This document shows positions 8,738 to 18,911 of a stretch of DNA of 64,000 nucleotides, piece by piece. Location of the stretch: NCBI GenBank assembly GCA_947471745.1, contig CANJKZ010000016.1, positions 40,639 through 104,638 of the forward strand, given 5' to 3'. The notes beneath the pieces were generated by a model. The model was not told the DNA's origin. It saw nothing but the letters and a program-made list of their open reading frames with translations, and did not search any database. Position numbers and translations under genes: made by a program. Each line of letters opens with the position of its first letter. Positions within the stretch are counted from its first letter, which is position 1. The DNA comes from Closterium sp. Naga37s-1. Its lineage: Eukaryota; Streptophyta; Zygnematophyceae; Desmidiales; Closteriaceae.

Positions 8738-11700
8738 ATGGCTACCCCTAGTGTCCTCACTTTTGACGCTGAGGGTCGGGCCATTGACTTTGAGGTCTGG
8801 GTAGATGACCTACAGCTGTTCTTACAGTGCGATAGGGCGGACGGCCTCTCTCTCTTTGACCTCACCTCTGGCGCTTCCCCTGCCCCTGCTGCTGATGCTG
8901 ACGCCACTGTTCGCTCCCAGTGGGCCACGCGCGATGCTGCTGCACGTCTTGCTGTGCGTCGCCACCTCCCTACCTCCGAGCGTGCGCACTTTAGTCAGTA
9001 CAAGAGTGCTCAGACCTTGTACGCCGCTGTAGTCGCGCGCTACTCCTCCCCTTCCACTGCTGCACTGAGCCGTCTCATGCTGCCGTACCTCTTCCCTGAC
9101 CTTGCTTCTTTTCCCACCGTTGCTGACCTCATTACGCACCTCCGCACTAGTGACACTCGCTACCGCGCTGCACTTCCTGCTGACTTCTGCACCGCGAACC
9201 CCCCCCCCATGTACATCACTCTGTACTTCCTAGTCACTCGCCTCCCTGACTCCCTTCGAGTAGTCAGGGACCACTTTCTCTCAGTCTGTCCCACCACACT
9301 CACTGTAGACCTCCTCGAGAAGGCCCTCCTCGCGATAGAAAAGAGCATAGTCGCTGTAGGAGCCTCTCGAGGTGACCCGCGCACCCCCATCTTTGAGGGG
9401 TGTTCTCCCTCCCCCCTGCTGCCCTCTGTTGCCTCTGCTGCTTCGGCCGACCTCCTTGGTCTTGAGTCGGTCGGTGCGGCGTCTGCCCCTAGCGGGAGAC
9501 GCCGCCCTGGCAAGGGCAAGGGGGGCAAGGGAGCTGGAGGAGCGGGCGGTGGAGGTGGAGGTGGAGGCAGTGGGGGGAGTGGGGGTAGCGGTGGAGGTGG
9601 AGGTGGGGGTGGGGGGTTCGGTGGCGGCAGTGGAGGCGGAGGCCGCGGCGGCGGTGGCAGTGGTAGCGGAGGTGGCGGAGGAGGCGGCGGTGGAGGAGGC
9701 GGTGGAGGCGGCGGCGGCAGTGGAGGCAGCGGAGGCGGTGGAGGCGGTGGGGGTGGCGGTGGAGCTGGTCGCGGGTCTTTGCAGAGGAGTGGCTCCGGTG
9801 GTGGCTCGCGCCAGCAGCAGCAGCGTGGTCGTGCGACCCTGTCCCCTCAGCAGCTCCGTGAGTGGTACACTGCACGCCAGCGGGGTGGGGGTTTTGGTCC
9901 GTGTACCTACGTCCTGCGCACCGGCGACCGTGCGGGTGAGCAGTGTGGGGGTGCGCACCCCACTCCGCGCTGCTTTGGCCGCCTGACGGACGCATGGCGT
10001 CACCAGTTCCCGGAGGCCTTCGAGATCCCTCGCTGGGACGAGCTGTCTAGGGCGGGGGTTGCCATCTTTGATCTGGACTTTGATGCTATTCTCTCTGCCA
10101 TGTATGCTGTGTCTATTAGTGATGAGGGTGACTGTTACCGGTGTTTCCAGCCCGATCCGGGCATTGAGACTGCTGCTCTAGGTACTGGTGAGGCTGCTGC
10201 CCTAGGTGCTTACGACGCTGCTGCTCTAGGTGCTGGTGTGTCTGCGTCCTCAGGTACTGGTGAGTCTGCTCTCTCAGGTACCGCGTCGGCTTCGGCCTCC
10301 CTCACCTTCACTCTTGACTCTGGGGCGTCTCGCTCCTTCTTTCGGGACCGCACCACACTCACGCCGCTTAGTCGGCCGGTTGCGGTGTCTCTGGCTGACC
10401 CCTCTGGGGGTCCGGTCCTGTCTCGTTTCTCCACAGTCCTCCCGTGTCCGGCGGCTCCCTCTGGCACCCTGTCTGGTCTCTACCTCCCCTCGTTCTCGAC
10501 GAACCTGGTGAGTGGTGCTGACCTACAGGATGCGGGTGTCCACCAGTTCACTCCTGCACGTCAGCGAGTGACCCACTGTACAGAGGCTGGCACAGGCCGA
10601 CACCTGGCTACGTTCACCCGTCAGCCGGGGTCGAGCCTGTACACTCTGACCACTGCGTCTCCTCCAGTTGCTGAGTCTGGTAGGGTAGTTACGTCGGGTC
10701 AGGTGTTTGCTGCGGCGTCCAGGTCTGGTCCTGAGTCTGCCCCCTGTTCGTGTCGTCTCCTGTCTCACGAGACTCTCCTCTGGCACCACCGCCTTGGCCA
10801 CCCCTCTCTGCTTCGGCTCAGAGGTATGGCCTCCCGTCTTCTTGTGTCCGGTCTCCCCCGGTCCCTCCCTCCCCTTCCTCAGGGCCCTGGCCCTGCCTGT
10901 GTCCCCTGTGTCGAGGGGCGCCAGCGTGCTGCCCCTCACTCCTCCCAGTTTCCTTCGACAGAGGCCCCGTTGCAGACACTTCACATGGACGTGTGGGGCC
11001 CAGCCCGCGTCCGTGGACAGGGTCACGAGCGCTACTTCCTGCTCGTTGTTGACGACTACTCGCGTTACACCACAGTCTTCCCCTTGCGCAGCAAGGGTGA
11101 TGTCACTGAGGTACTGATCGACTGGATCCGCGCAGCTCGTCTCCAGCTCAGGCAGAGCTTCGGCTCGGACTTTCCTGTTCTGCGTCTGCACTCGGACAGA
11201 GGCGGAGAGTTCTCCTCTGGCCTTCTGCGTGCCTACTGTCGTGCACGGGGCATCCGTCAGACCTTCACGCTTCCGGACTCACCGCAGCAAAATGGGATTG
11301 CTGAGCGCCGCATTGGCATGGTCATGGACGTCGCTCGTACGTCTATGATGCATGCGGCTGCCCCCCATTTTCTGTGGCCGTTTGCGGTGAGGTACGCGGC
11401 GCATCAGATCAACCTCCACCCCAGGGTCTCCAGGCCGGAGACCTCCCCAGCCTTGCTGTGGACGGGGAAGGTTGGCGATGCGTCGGCGTTCCGGGTCTGG
11501 GGATCTCGGGCGTTTGTCCGCGACCTGTCTGCGGACAAACTATCCCCTCGTGCTGCTCCTTGCGTCTTCCTGGGGTTCCCCCCTGACGCGCCTGGGTGGC
11601 AGTTTTACCACCCCACCTCTCGCCGTGTTCTGTCCTCCCAGGACGTCACGTTTGACGAGTCGGTCCCCTACTACCGCCTCTTCCCCTACCGCACTCCGTC

Positions 11701-14700
11701 CCTCCCCCCACCCCCACTCTTCCTGGTACCAGGTCCCCCCCAGGTAGACCCCCTCCCCCCTCAGGGTCCTGCCCCTTCAGGTGTGTCCCAGGTAGACGCA
11801 GTCGAGCCTGTCGAGGTCACTGGTGACTCTGGTGCTGCTGAGGGTGCTGAGGCTGGGGGTGCTGTACCTGGGGGTGCGGAGCCTAGGGGTGCTGGGCCTG
11901 GGGGTGCTACGTCTGGGGGTGCTGAGCCTAGGGGTGCTGAGCCTAGGGGTGCTGAGCCTGGGGGTGCTGAGCCTAGGGGTGCTGAGCCTGGGGGTGCTGA
12001 GCCTGGGGGTGCTGAGCCTGGGGGTGCTGAGCCTAGGGGTGCTACGTCTGGGGGTGCTGAGCCTAGGGGTGCTACGCCTGGGGGTGCTGAGCCTGGAGGT
12101 GCTCCGCCTGGAGGTTCTCCGAGTGCTTCGTCTCCCCGGGAGCCACTTTCTCCACAGGAGCTGCGTGAGTGGTTTGCCCGGCGCTGGAGGCGTGCTGCTG
12201 GTGCTGGAGGTCCTTCGGCTGCTGAGGGTGCTGCGGTCGCGGGTCCCGGAGGTGCTCGTCCTGGGTGCACTGGAGCTGGTGCTGCTGAGGGTGTTGGCGC
12301 TGAGACTACCGCTGGCAGGCCTACTGGGGGTGCTCCTGGTGCTGCTGGAGGTTCTGGAGCTACTGGTGGTGCTGCTGGAGCGGGTGCTCCTGCTGAGGGT
12401 TCTAGTGCTGTCCCTGCTGCTTCTAGCGTCGCCGCGCGGCCTCGACCGTACTTCGTTCCACTCCTGCAGCAGGTTCTTGGTCTTCCACCTTCTACTGGTC
12501 CTCCTCCTCCCTTAGAGTGTCCACAGCCTGTCTCGTCCCAGCTACAGTTGCCGCCTACCTCCCCTTTGCCTGCTCCTTCCCCCTACACTGGTCCTACTGG
12601 AGGTCTGGCTGAGCGTCGTGAGCCTGCGTCTCGCCCTGCGTCGCCTGTCCGTGCTGCTCGCACTAGTGGTCGCGGTTCGCGTCAGCGTCCTCCTCCTGTC
12701 CCTGGCACGCACCGGATGTCTCTGCGTCCGTCCACTGCTCCTCTGCGTGCCCCTTTGCCTTCTCCTCCTGAGTCCTCTCTTCCTGCTCTTGCCGACCCGG
12801 AGTCGGACTCTCTTCGTGCTGCCAGTCCTACTGTCACGCGTCTCCTTGCTACTGTTGTCACTGACCCTTCTTTCGAGTCTACTGCTGCGTCTGCTCTCGT
12901 TACTGAGCTCGTCGACTTTGCTGCTCGCTGTCGCTTAGACTACGCTGCTAGTCTTGTCGCTGAGTCTGAGTCTGTCTGTCCTCCGTCCGTCGGGGGTGAG
13001 TGTGCCCTTGGCACGGACGTCCTTGAGGACAGGCAGGAGGAGTTCCAGTGTCTGGCAGCTGCCTCACCTCATCTCGTGTCCGTACTGCTTACCCCTGAGG
13101 GAGACCCGGATGCACTTGACATCCCGACTCCGCGCTCTTACGCGGAGGCGATAGAGGGTCCCTACTCCTCTCAGTGGCAGGCAGCTATGGATGCAGAGAT
13201 GGCTTCCTGGAAGTCCACAGGCACCTACGTTGACGCTGTCCCCCCTCCTGGGGCGAACATCGTCAGTGGCATGTGGATCTTCAGGGTGAAGCGGCCGCCG
13301 GGTTCTCCCCCTGTCTTCAAGGCGCGTTACGTGGCTCGTGGCTTCAGTCAGCGGCAGGGAGTTGACTACTTTCAGACCTTCTCCCCCACCCCGAAGATGA
13401 CCACTCTTCGGGTATTGCTGCACGTTGCTGCTCACCGTGACTACGAGCTGCACTCTCTTGACTTCAGCACAGCTTTCTTGCAGGGCAGCCTGCACGAGGA
13501 GATCTGGCTGCGTCGCCCACCTGGCTTCACTGGGTCTTTCCCTCCTGGTACCCAGTGGAGTCTCCGGCGTCCAGTCTACGGTCTCCGCCAGGCGCCACGT
13601 GAGTGGCACGACACACTGAGGACTACGCTTGCGGCTCTTGGGTTTGCTCCTTCTACTGCCGACCCGTCGCTGTTTCTACGCACCGACACCTCTCTGCCGC
13701 TGTTCTACATCCTCGTGTACGTCGACGACTTGGTCTTTGCCACAGCTGACACTGCTGGACTCGCCTACGTGAAGTCTGAGCTGCAGAAGAGACACACGTG
13801 CACAGACCTGGGTGAACTGCGCAGCTACCTTGGCTTGCAGATCACCCGGGACAGAGCACGCCGCACCATTACCCTGACTCAGTCACACATGGTGCAGCAG
13901 GTCCTTCAGCGCTTCGGCTTCACGTACTCCTCGCCTCAGGCCACTCCTCTGTCTACTCGCCACTCGCTCTCAGCTCTGCCTTCGGATGAGTCCGTAGAGT
14001 CGAGTGGCCCGTACCCAGAGCTTGTTGGCTGCCTCATGTACCTGATGACCTGCACACGACCTGACCTTGCATACCCTCTTAGCATTCTTGCACGCTATGT
14101 TGCTCCTGGGAGACACAGACCAGAGCACATGGCTGCAGCGAAGAGGGTGTTGCGCTACTTGTGCAGTACGTCGGGCATGGGGCTAGTGCTTGGAGGGCGG
14201 AGTCCAGTGGTCCTCACTGGGCACGCGGACGCTTCTTGGGCTGACGACCAGGCTACGCAGCGGTCGTCACAGGGTTACACCTTCAGCCTTGGTTCCGGCT
14301 CTGTTTCGTGGCGGGCTACTCGCTCGTCTTCTGTTCTTGGCTCGAGTTGTGAGGCTGAGATCTACGCCGGGGCCATGGCTGCACAGGAGCTTCGCTGGCT
14401 CACCTACCTGCTGACCGACCTTGGAGAGCCGCCTCGTTCTCCTCCAGTCCTGTACGTAGACAACAAGGCCATGCTGGCCTTGTGTCGAGAGCAGCGACTG
14501 GAGCACAGAACAAAGCACATTGCTCTCCGCTACTTCCTTGCTCGTGAGCTACAGCAACGTGGACAGTTGCGGCTTGCGTACGTGGCCTCTGAGGCCAACA
14601 CTGCTGATGTCTTCACCAAGGCACTTCCGCCTTGTGATCATCAGCGCTTCTGCACTCAGCTGGGTCTTGTGCCCGTCTTGCCTCACTTGCTCTCCTCTTG

Positions 14701-14701
14701 A
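8738..14701 (+). CDS. Copia-1 Gag-Pol polyprotein (intact, 1987 aa)
   Basis: The start is at MATPSVL, conserved in copia-2; an in-frame ATG 14 codons upstream is poorly conserved. Gag covers residues 1-500 and contains a long Gly/Ser run (about 266-345) and a Cys/His cluster (CTYVLRTGDRAGEQC, AHPTPRC). The protease has DSGA at about 527. Integrase has the HHCC region (HHRLGH, CVPC) and core acidic residues in HMDVWG (about 751), HSDRGGE and NGIAERR. A repetitive Gly-Ala-Glu-Pro linker follows. Reverse transcriptase has YVDD at about 1660. RNase H contains HADASWADD, GSSCEAEIYAG and ANTADVFTKAL. The order PR-IN-RT-RH is diagnostic of Ty1/copia. All expected catalytic motifs are present, so it may be autonomous. 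Confidence 0.95.
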   Translation: MATPSVLTFDAEGRAIDFEVWVDDLQLFLQCDRADGLSLFDLTSGASPAPAADADATVRSQWATRDAAARLAVRRHLPTSERAHFSQYKSAQTLYAAVVARYSSPSTAALSRLMLPYLFPDLASFPTVADLITHLRTSDTRYRAALPADFCTANPPPMYITLYFLVTRLPDSLRVVRDHFLSVCPTTLTVDLLEKALLAIEKSIVAVGASRGDPRTPIFEGCSPSPLLPSVASAASADLLGLESVGAASAPSGRRRPGKGKGGKGAGGAGGGGGGGGSGGSGGSGGGGGGGGGFGGGSGGGGRGGGGSGSGGGGGGGGGGGGGGGGGSGGSGGGGGGGGGGGAGRGSLQRSGSGGGSRQQQQRGRATLSPQQLREWYTARQRGGGFGPCTYVLRTGDRAGEQCGGAHPTPRCFGRLTDAWRHQFPEAFEIPRWDELSRAGVAIFDLDFDAILSAMYAVSISDEGDCYRCFQPDPGIETAALGTGEAAALGAYDAAALGAGVSASSGTGESALSGTASASASLTFTLDSGASRSFFRDRTTLTPLSRPVAVSLADPSGGPVLSRFSTVLPCPAAPSGTLSGLYLPSFSTNLVSGADLQDAGVHQFTPARQRVTHCTEAGTGRHLATFTRQPGSSLYTLTTASPPVAESGRVVTSGQVFAAASRSGPESAPCSCRLLSHETLLWHHRLGHPSLLRLRGMASRLLVSGLPRSLPPLPQGPGPACVPCVEGRQRAAPHSSQFPSTEAPLQTLHMDVWGPARVRGQGHERYFLLVVDDYSRYTTVFPLRSKGDVTEVLIDWIRAARLQLRQSFGSDFPVLRLHSDRGGEFSSGLLRAYCRARGIRQTFTLPDSPQQNGIAERRIGMVMDVARTSMMHAAAPHFLWPFAVRYAAHQINLHPRVSRPETSPALLWTGKVGDASAFRVWGSRAFVRDLSADKLSPRAAPCVFLGFPPDAPGWQFYHPTSRRVLSSQDVTFDESVPYYRLFPYRTPSLPPPPLFLVPGPPQVDPLPPQGPAPSGVSQVDAVEPVEVTGDSGAAEGAEAGGAVPGGAEPRGAGPGGATSGGAEPRGAEPRGAEPGGAEPRGAEPGGAEPGGAEPGGAEPRGATSGGAEPRGATPGGAEPGGAPPGGSPSASSPREPLSPQELREWFARRWRRAAGAGGPSAAEGAAVAGPGGARPGCTGAGAAEGVGAETTAGRPTGGAPGAAGGSGATGGAAGAGAPAEGSSAVPAASSVAARPRPYFVPLLQQVLGLPPSTGPPPPLECPQPVSSQLQLPPTSPLPAPSPYTGPTGGLAERREPASRPASPVRAARTSGRGSRQRPPPVPGTHRMSLRPSTAPLRAPLPSPPESSLPALADPESDSLRAASPTVTRLLATVVTDPSFESTAASALVTELVDFAARCRLDYAASLVAESESVCPPSVGGECALGTDVLEDRQEEFQCLAAASPHLVSVLLTPEGDPDALDIPTPRSYAEAIEGPYSSQWQAAMDAEMASWKSTGTYVDAVPPPGANIVSGMWIFRVKRPPGSPPVFKARYVARGFSQRQGVDYFQTFSPTPKMTTLRVLLHVAAHRDYELHSLDFSTAFLQGSLHEEIWLRRPPGFTGSFPPGTQWSLRRPVYGLRQAPREWHDTLRTTLAALGFAPSTADPSLFLRTDTSLPLFYILVYVDDLVFATADTAGLAYVKSELQKRHTCTDLGELRSYLGLQITRDRARRTITLTQSHMVQQVLQRFGFTYSSPQATPLSTRHSLSALPSDESVESSGPYPELVGCLMYLMTCTRPDLAYPLSILARYVAPGRHRPEHMAAAKRVLRYLCSTSGMGLVLGGRSPVVLTGHADASWADDQATQRSSQGYTFSLGSGSVSWRATRSSSVLGSSCEAEIYAGAMAAQELRWLTYLLTDLGEPPRSPPVLYVDNKAMLALCREQRLEHRTKHIALRYFLARELQQRGQLRLAYVASEANTADVFTKALPPCDHQRFCTQLGLVPVLPHLLSS

Positions 14702-14908
14702 CCTTGCTTGTACTCTCACATATATATATACCTGCTCTTGCTTGTCTAGCTTTATATATATGTGTGTACTCTTGCATGTGAACTGGCAGTGTGGCCTTGA
14801 CCCTGTGCTCAGACTGTGTGGTGACTTTGTGATCCACCCTGAGCTTGCTTTGCTTTGCTTGACTGGTCTTGTGACCCCTTGTTCTCCCCCACTTTGCCTA
14901 TGGGGGTG
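14702..14908 (+). other. Copia-1 3' untranslated region and polypurine tract
   Basis: These 207 bp contain two TA-rich runs and end in ATGGGGGTG (14900-14908) directly before the 3' LTR. That is the expected plus-strand primer position. Confidence 0.75.
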
Positions 14909-15040
14909 TGTCAGAACATTATAGCTTATGCTGTTGTGTAGGCTATAGTGGGGTATCCCATAGGGGGTACAACCAATTAGGGTTTCATATTTGTACTCAC
15001 TTCATTTCATAGTTCATTCATTCTCGTTCTCATTCTCTCA
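14909..15040 (+). repeat. Copia-1 3' LTR
   Basis: The 132 bp are identical to the 5' LTR. The next base (15041) enters gypsy LTR sequence in inverted orientation. Confidence 0.95.
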
Positions 15041-16110
15041 CGCTCATGCCTTCGCTCATTGTACTCTTGCTTCGATAGTGCAATTCTCGTTCGATCACTT
15101 AATTGCACTCGTAACAGTGGTTCACTTCGGAACTCGTCTGATGGCTGAAAAACGAAAAACACATACCGTAACTTATAACTTTCCAAAACAATGCAAAAAA
15201 ACTTGAGTAATCAAGTTGGACCCAACTAGAACGAGGGGGTCACCATTTTAGCTACGGGCTTTAATAATGGTCGGAGATACACCGACAATGGAAGTTGACG
15301 ATACGCTGAAATTAACATGGTAATGAACTTGAAGGTAACACGGCCTTGGGAATGCATGGCTGAGCCTGATGCTTGTTGCCTGATAACTGGAGAGACCGAG
15401 GTCAGCATAAATTACCAGACTTCCATGTCGAATGTTAAAGACGATACTGTTAAGAAGATCAGAACTCGGCGTGCATTGTAGCGAGGACGTTGACTTGTTC
15501 AAGCTCGTCAGAATCCATGGCCGCCAGATGGCGGAAAAGGCGGAGAGAATTGCAGGCAAGGCTTTCGTGGTGTGTGATGGACCCGATAGAGCTGTTACAA
15601 TCCTCGCCGTGGTGTGATCCTTCAGAATCCGGTGTGTTTTATGGAGTGCTTGTAATGATGTATTGAGCCCATATGTAAGGCGTTTTTTCAGTTTTACACA
15701 TCTGATTCCACCGCGTACAACACCGTTCATGGGCTAAACTTTTCTTTGCCAACATTCCATTCCTCTTCACTTCTCCACGAACCAAGCCACTCCAACGCGT
15801 TCCTCCTCACAACACTCCCATTTGTGCGGGGTGAACTTGGGTCCGAGGGGTGGGAACACCCCCAGACCATCCCATCCGAACCGAGCCAGGGTCCGGACGT
15901 CAGTATGGTTACGGGTTTCGCAAATGCTCGTGAGAGGACTGGCAGAATTTTGGCGATGTCGCCATCATCCGGACCTTAGATAGTGACATGACAATGAATG
16001 GGCCCTTACTGTGAGGTGTCTGACTTTTCCTCCAATAAATCCTTGTGACGCGATTCTTCATCCCAGTCGTTTTTGCTTTCGCACACAGCCAGGAAACGCC
16101 CAATCGAAGC
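15041..16110 (-). repeat. Inverted copy of the A1-flanking block (3014-4083)
   Basis: This is the reverse complement of 3014-4083 with only a few differences. It begins inside the gypsy LTR (15041-15116 corresponds to 4083-4008) and continues through the intergenic block to within about 430 bp of the A1 start codon. The frames of the possible coding remnant are at 15317-15481 and 15432-15617 on the plus strand. The arms flank about 11 kb that includes copia-1. Confidence 0.9.
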
Positions 16111-16660
16111 CTCGATGAGTGGCAGCTGTTGTTCCTAGGTGGTTGGGTCGTCGCATGTGGCTCGGATGAGTTGCTCCCATGGTCTGATTTGTTCTTTCTG
16201 TCTGTCCGTCGGTTTTGGGGTGGTACGAAGAACTGAACTGTATTCGCGTGCCGAACTGCTGCCACAGGTTCCGCCAGAAGTTGCTGGTGAATTTCGTGTC
16301 TCCGTCGCTGATGATCGCTGCTGGTATCCCGTGCAGTCGAACGACGGTGGTGATGAATAGGCGAGCTGTTTCTTCGGCTGTGATTGATTTCTTGTAGGCT
16401 GCGAAGTGTGCCATTTTCGTTAGTCGATCGACGACGACCAGGATCGCGTCGTTCCCACTCGCTCCGGCCGATAACCCCGTGACGAAGTCCATCGTCACCT
16501 GCTGCCAAGCACGCTCTGGGGGTGGTATCGGCAGCAACTGTCCTGCCGGCCGCTTCCGTGATGACTTTATGATCTGGCAAGTGGGACATGATGCCACGTA
16601 TCGTTGAACGCCGGTCAACATTTCGGGCCAGTAATAATACCGCTGCAACTGCTGCCGTGT
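16111..16660 (-). pseudogene. Ty3/gypsy fragment: integrase zinc region and catalytic core
   Basis: On the minus strand this reads YYYWPEMLTGVQRYVASCPTC, then MDFVTGLSAG, VVVDRLTKMAHF, ISDGDTKFTSNFW and YHPKTDGQTERTN. These are the zinc-binding and D,D,E core regions of a chromovirus integrase. Relative to the copy at 31830-32340 it keeps CAG where that copy has TAG, before VTMDF. It is joined to host sequence on the left and to a copia-4 leader on the right. Confidence 0.85.
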
Positions 16661-17098
16661 TATCAGAACTCTGGCGACAGACGCGGCGCGCGGGGCGACG
16701 GCGGGCTGCACGCGACGGCGGGCTGTGCGCGGCGGCGGGCTGCGCGGGCTCGACGCGGGCTGCGCGGGCGACGCGGGCCGGCGCGCGGCGCTGCAGTAGT
16801 GGCGCGCGCGAAAAAAGTGACGCGCGCGCGAGCAGCCGAGGTGCGCGCGAAAAAAAAAAAAAAAATGACGCGCGTGCGCGAGCAGCCGAGGCGCGCGCGA
16901 GCAGCAGGCAAGGCAGGCAGGCAGTAGGTGAAGTAACACAGTTACGGGTGGGCCCTATTCTTAGGTCCTAGAGACCTCCTGCTCTAGATACCATGTCGAG
17001 ACTAAGGCAAGGATGATTTTAACTAAGATGAGAATGATACAAGAAGGAAAACCCTAAGGGGTTGTACTCTACAGTGTGTACCCCACTACAACCTACCA
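16661..17098 (-). mobile_element. Copia-4 5' end (LTR, primer site, leader), minus orientation
   Basis: Read on the minus strand, an LTR of about 106 bp (17098 down to 16993, TGGTAGG...TCGACA) is followed by the primer site TGGTATCTAGAGCAGG (16977-16992), a GGGCCCACCC motif, a run of 17 T, and GCGCGC-rich leader down to 16661. No coding region is attached. The outer LTR edge is a guess from the TG/CA rule. Confidence 0.65.
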
Positions 17099-18836
17099 GT
17101 CATCTTCTACGAAAACCTCACCCTCCGGTATTACCTCGCCAACTTGCAAGAAGGAAACCCCGATCGCTCCGATGGTTTTCTTGGCACCCGAGCCTTCGCC
17201 TCGGCAGACGACGAAGCTGATTGGGACAAGTAGAACGTGGAAGGAGCCTCGGAAGAAGCCGGACCCCTCCCCTACTGCTCCGTCGACGTGCCAATGGATG
17301 ACGAAAATCCACGCGAAAGCATGAACGCCGAAACCTATTACCACTTCGCCGACAACGGTTACGTTACACCTGCACAAGTCAACACCAACGAAGCAGAACG
17401 TGTAGGACCAAACTTCAACCCTACACCAGAAGCGGGAGACGAATCAGTTTATCCCGAGGACACATCACTTCCCCGCTACACACAGAGTGGCCTCCAGATA
17501 CTTGGCCTGGTCACCGCGGTCCACGGCGCTGTGCTTCCTAAGGAGCCTGCGACAGTTCAGCAGGCTCTGGGGGGGGAGCATAAGGAAAAATGGCGCGAAG
17601 CCATGGACAAGGAGCTAAAAGCACTGGAGGAACGCAACACCTGGAAGGTTGTTCCTATCGGCGTAGCACGGAACAAGACGATTCTCACCGGAAAGTGGGT
17701 CTTCCGCGTGAAGACAAGGGCTGACGGCACCATCGACAAGTTCAAAGCACGCTGGGTTGTACGCGGCTTCGACCAGGAACATGGACGCGATTTCACCGAG
17801 ACATTCGCTCCAGTCAGCCGACACACCTCGCTGCAAATTCTCGTCGCGATCGCCGCCATGAAGAAAAGGACGCTGCGGCAAATTGACGTCGCCAACACAT
17901 TCCTCTACACACCCGTCGATGCAGAAATCTTCGTCGAGCTACCGCACGGCTCCAACGGAGAGCCTAATCAAGTCTGTGAGCTGCTGAAGTCGCTCTATGG
18001 CATCAAACAAGCCCCGAGGCTGTGGCAGGAGTACCTGCACGCAAGACTCATTCGGATCGGATTCCGCCAACTACCTCACGACCAAGGCATGTACCGGCTC
18101 ACAAAGGGCACCGACTACATCTTGCTAATCGTTTACGTAGATGATTTGCTCTACATCGGCTCAACCGACAGCGTCACTACCTGGTTCGAAGGGGAGCTGC
18201 AGCAAGACCTTACACTCACAGTCTCATCTACCGTCACGCAATATCTCGGGCTCAACATACGGGAAGAGGAGGATGCGATCTACCTCAGCGCCGGGAAATA
18301 CGCCGATACCATCGCCAAGCACTTCGCACTCACACCGACCGTCATCTCCACGCCATACCGCTACACGGCAGGAAACCACAAGGAAAGCTCCGCTCTACTC
18401 AACCCCGCCGGCATACGCGACTACCAGAGGAAACTGGGATGCCTCCTCTTCGCAGCTGTCACCTGCCGCCCGGACCTATCGTACTATGTAAGCCAGCTCG
18501 CCACCTACCTCAAGAAACCCGAAGCGGAACATCTGGCGGAGCTCGACCGCGCTCTTCACTACCTCGTTAGCACCCCGACAATCGGCCTGACCTACCATAA
18601 GAACACAACTATAACGCCTAAGCTAATCGGGTACGTCGACGCCGATCACGCCGGCGACTCCGACAACAGGCGCTCCCGCACCGGCTACATCTACCGCTTC
18701 GAGCCTATCGGTCCTATCTCCTGGCAGTCAAGCAAACAGGAATTAATCGCCCTCTCTTCAGCTGAAGCAGAATATATCGCACTCTGCTCAGCCACCAAGG
18801 AAGGACTGTACCTTCGCGAACTACACAATACGGTGG
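17099..18836 (+). pseudogene. Copia-5 fragment: reverse transcriptase and RNase H
   Basis: The fragment carries the RT of a different copia family. It reads WKVVPIG, KWVFRVKTRADG, KARWVVRGF, TFAPVSRHTSL, QIDVANTFLY, YGIKQAPRLW and VYVDDLLY, followed by RNase H (GYVDADHAGD, SSAEAEYIAL). It breaks off after LRELHN. A TAG at 17231-17233 interrupts the upstream frame. Gag, protease and integrase are absent. Codon choice is less GC3-biased than in copia-1, which fits a separate lineage. The break lies beside the likely polyadenylation site of A2. Confidence 0.88.
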
Positions 18837-18847
18837 TATATCCCTCA

Positions 18848-18853
18848 TTTATT
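18848..18853 (-). terminator. Candidate polyadenylation signal of gene A2
   Basis: AATAAA lies on the minus strand about 60 nt beyond the A2 stop codon, a normal distance for a short 3' UTR. It is kept at 51409-51414 in the second copy. Confidence 0.5.
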
Positions 18854-18911
18854 CTGCGCTGTGGCGATCACTTTGCACACCTCATTCCTACCTCCGTTGG
18901 CTCAGCTCAGC

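Larger units (their letters stand above)
7668..15040 (+). mobile_element. Copia-1: complete Ty1/copia LTR retrotransposon
   Basis: The element has 132-bp LTRs at both ends, a primer-binding site, a GC-rich leader, one intact gag-pol frame and a purine tract. The two LTRs are identical by eye, which implies recent insertion or conversion. The flanks do not form a target-site duplication: AACTC precedes and CGCTC follows. The left flank is gypsy integrase and the right flank is a fragment of gypsy LTR, so a later rearrangement probably replaced one flank. Confidence 0.95.

Noticed and set aside
7862-8804. Long open frames rich in Ala, Pro and Arg in the copia-1 leader, also in the copia-2 and copia-3 leaders
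   Set aside because: They follow from GC-rich repeat units without stop codons, lack domains, and lie in the untranslated leader before a conserved gag start.
11823-12515. Second long frame within the copia-1 linker (Leu/Val-rich) and its antisense partner
   Set aside because: These are shadow frames of the GGAEP-type repeats in the intact Gag-Pol.
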